Below are positions 32,601-33,863 of a stretch of DNA of 33,863 bases, in pieces. Under the pieces are notes generated by a model that worked only from the letters and a program-made list of their open reading frames with translations, made no database searches and was not told the origin of the DNA. Location of the stretch: NCBI GenBank assembly GCA_903931735.1, contig CAIZDL010000196.1, positions 1 through 33,863 on the forward strand. Reading direction: 5' to 3'. Origin of the DNA: an uncultured Rhodospirillales bacterium (GTDB lineage: Bacteria; Pseudomonadota; Alphaproteobacteria; Azospirillales; Azospirillaceae). The stretch's first letter is position 1. Each line of letters begins with the position of its first letter. A program made the position numbers and the translations under genes.

Positions 32601-33863
32601 ACCGGCGTTGACGCTCTCCAGCAGCGGGACGGCGTTGAGCATTACCAGCGGCACGCTCTCAGCGGCGGCGATCTTGGCGAGCACGGTTTCAACATCGGGT
32701 GCAGTCACAGTAACTGGCCTGCTGACGACCGGCTCGACTTCGCAAGGAGCCGTTGTCGCCACGAGCCTTTCGACGAGCGGGCAACTAGTTTCGGCATCCG
32801 CTAGCACAGGGCTGACGACGGCAACCACGCTGACGGCCTCCACGGTTTCGACTTCGGGCAATGCGACCATCAGCGGCACGCTTCAGAGCGGGGCGATTAC
32901 AGGGACGACGGTTTCGCTGTCGGGGGCGGAAACGGTGAGCGGGTTGCTGACGACGCAGACGATTGCCGGGCCGCAGGGCGCGGCGACCATCAGCGGGGTT
33001 TTGAATGCAGGCAATAACTCGACCATCACTTTCTTGATGCCGACAGTGACTTCCGGGGCCAATATCGCGCTGACGGGCACGGTGTCCACCGGCGCGGTTC
33101 AATTCGTGGTCACAAACTCCAGTTCCGGAGCATATGCCGGGGCCGGGTTCAATGCCTTTAACAACCTCGGTCGCTTGGGACAGTTCGTGAAGGAGGGAGG
33201 AAGTTACGCCGGCTACAAAATTTTCGGCGCAAACGCATCAGGTTTTTACAACGATGGGAATGGAGGCAACCTCGCGCTGCTCAATGACTCTGCCGCGAGC
33301 ATTGTGATGGCCACGAACGGAAGTTCGACGGCTCAGTGGACATTGGCCAGCACGGGGGCGATCACCAGCACCGGGAGCTATACCGTCAACGGGGCTTTCA
33401 CAGCCACCGGCGCAGGCACGATCAGTGCCAGTTTCACCGCCAGCAGTTCCGTCCTCTTCCCTGGCCTATCTCAGACCGGCGCGGTGGAGTTCGTCGGCGA
33501 ATCCAGCGCGGCCAGCGGCAACATCGTGGGCCTCACCACCGCCGCCGCCGCTACGTTGCTCGGCATCTCCAGTCGAACGGTCAAGCACGACATCGCCGAC
33601 TTCGACGGGGACGCCCTCGATATCGTCAACCAGATCGACATCCGCCGATTCCACTACAACGCCGACAGCGGCACCGGCTACGATCCAACCGTCTGGCACT
33701 ACGGGCCGATTGCGGAGGAAATGGCCCTTGTCTTCCCGGACGCTGTTTCAGGCACGCCTCCGTCCATCGACGAAAAGGACCAGATCGCACTCGACACTAA
33801 GGCCATCCAACAGTTGAGCGAACGGCAGACTGCCTTGACTCAACCCGACTGGATCGCACGCGG
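29674..33863 (+). CDS. Giant tail fibre/spike: signal peptide, beta-helix, Ser/Thr/Gly repeats, S74 chaperone (3' end cut off)
   Basis: ATG 29674 after TTTTTCACC; open through the right edge, at least 1396 aa. The first 22 residues (MNILRKLILLASVTLGLHAN, AQ) look like a Sec signal peptide with an ANA-Q cleavage site, unusual for a virion protein. From about residue 192 (IFVDQGSGHDTGTLAG, PFKTVSAAFAVATSGSTIYL) a right-handed beta-helix of pectate-lyase type follows. Residues about 790-1130 are Thr/Ser/Gly-rich repeats. From about residue 1298 (SSRTVKHDIADFDGDALDIV, then WHYGPIAEEMALVFPDAV) lies a peptidase S74 intramolecular chaperone, which normally trimerises the fibre and cuts itself off. 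It should bind or degrade a host surface glycan. No stop was found when each line was read in frame. Confidence 0.85.
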   Translation, partial: MNILRKLILLASVTLGLHANAQTPTNVQKTTGSNVITAPVVVGTPSATITTGGILSLQGGTFSFSSGTFTGSTPFIPAALIVGYDGGTVTSVTFSVGTTGFTGTFANPTTTPSMTLGGTLTYSNGGTGTSSALTGFLFANGGAYSATTSIPSGSLSGVFTLAGPNTATGSNAFLGANTFSGPLTVNTVSNMIFVDQGSGHDTGTLAGVIGQPNLPFKTVSAAFAVATSGSTIYLRGNYTYTTGSTLTFPSGGNVTLKGDRQFTTTITRGVNVNAFLLTNANNTTTTSGKDSNITIQDLTIDGNGANQSGTWGGINQTAFFQGVDNLRIERVQFAGAKGFNFQAANCNSGFASQISYAEADNGQANRDGLHFNSCHYWVISNSVGGTYDDQIAVIGDEYGYTPTIATGSTSDMIVMGVIGTGNTGTNNVGSGVRVDGNSAGAYRISVSGITGLFARGGLVVDSTYTTASVIEGLVVNGVDVILPAGATRGAIDISSTVSSMTIYSGNNTNAVSNGGSVTTWIQPSTFTGMTGWVTDLTMIGGQFWGSTTTASYIGNADLVLLNGGGVTRGKIIGATMHDSSNAHTAGAILYTLTGSYGVITLENCTTENMDQMVNILSDPGADAVLNIFNSQQTGASSGTHSMVQIAASTNGRTINVLNDTTDGVAGLVSGGGGFSYTPGLFGFNTGPQIGTGLAEWQVGGSNEVFNSAVTESRVLFGAVTGTTSGTFSIGLDSALGGASGAEFFIKDLKNAKTLVSITSSTTSNGANFDFTGTGHFHNNFLIDNGGTFTDTLGQVITGSISATTLNGLTLSGSGGMNLGTGTLSLASGTATLAAGQEVTTFTSSGNDITLTQSGATLTIASTVTQGTGITATVGTGTLAGTVTIATTITQASQLATVTSTTGLTGSTNGTTLTINSPITLAGTGTFTMTTSTTLTGGGTISLGGFTTTIDASGHPAFRDLANTFTAAQTISLSGAGPALTLSSSGTALSITSGTLSAAAILASTVSTSGAVTVTGLLTTGSTSQGAVVATSLSTSGQLVSASASTGLTTATTLTASTVSTSGNATISGTLQSGAITGTTVSLSGAETVSGLLTTQTIAGPQGAATISGVLNAGNNSTITFLMPTVTSGANIALTGTVSTGAVQFVVTNSSSGAYAGAGFNAFNNLGRLGQFVKEGGSYAGYKIFGANASGFYNDGNGGNLALLNDSAASIVMATNGSSTAQWTLASTGAITSTGSYTVNGAFTATGAGTISASFTASSSVLFPGLSQTGAVEFVGESSAASGNIVGLTTAAAATLLGISSRTVKHDIADFDGDALDIVNQIDIRRFHYNADSGTGYDPTVWHYGPIAEEMALVFPDAVSGTPPSIDEKDQIALDTKAIQQLSERQTALTQPDWIAR
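32040..33060 (+). repeat. Low-complexity Thr/Ser/Gly/Val repeat region of the tail fibre
   Basis: Degenerate units such as LSTSGQLVSASASTGLTTAT and STSGNATISGTLQSGAITGT recur with threonine-rich beta-strand periodicity. This is the expected shaft of a trimeric fibre. Copy number may vary between strains. Confidence 0.6.

Noticed and set aside
32040-33060. Possible CRISPR-like or tandem DNA repeat array
   Set aside because: Units are irregular and in frame; they encode a Thr/Ser/Gly-rich fibre shaft.

Overview
The window is the structural half of a GC-rich contractile-tailed (myovirus-type) dsDNA phage or prophage. The late genes form one uninterrupted plus-strand module: portal (DUF1073), MuF-like head protein, DUF2213-type protease, decoration protein, DUF2184-type major capsid protein, connector and neck proteins, DUF3383 sheath, tube, tail-assembly chaperone with a -1 frameshift, short tape measure, baseplate and a very large tail fibre/spike that runs off the right edge. 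The host cannot be named. Freestanding late genes mostly start at an ACC-ATG-like context without a clear Shine-Dalgarno sequence, and the accessory proteins look like those of soil or water bacteria. A Verrucomicrobiota- or Planctomycetota-like host is a guess only. No integrase, replication gene or lysis gene is visible, so temperate or lytic life style is undecided.

Layout. 1-271: end of a plus-strand gene. 330-3020: eight small minus-strand genes of unknown function, one of the common phage HTPxPW...NAxLI...ALK type, several preceded by a repeated pyrimidine-rich leader. 3021-3214: divergent control region with interleaved inverted repeats and, just before the small-terminase-like gene, a perfect 16-bp chromosomal-type parS palindrome (TGTTCCACGTGGAACA). 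3713-4231: gene-free, structured region. 4232-5212: four ATGA-coupled small genes. 5213-6232: hairpins and terminator-like elements surrounding a phage sigma-70-family factor. 6233-7705: large terminase. 7647-11256: a minus-strand accessory cassette (ribbon-helix-helix-like protein, two glycosyltransferases, a 66-residue protein with a Tat-like signal, a small membrane protein, DUF6378) inserted between terminase and portal. 11385-33863: head, neck, tail, baseplate and fibre.

How it fits together. The sigma factor, lying between the terminase subunits and behind an attenuator-like leader, is the natural candidate for switching on the late module. Nearly every late gene is translationally coupled to the one before it (ATGA or TAATG overlaps), as expected for one long transcript. 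The accessory cassette is also fully coupled, runs against the late transcript, and has its own candidate DNA-binding protein at its head, so it looks like an independently expressed moron. Most noteworthy are the parS site, the strong over-representation of TGTGGCCA (17 sites between 3.9 and 27 kb, none outside), an in-frame TAA five codons into the apparent start of the protease gene, and a signal peptide on the tail fibre.
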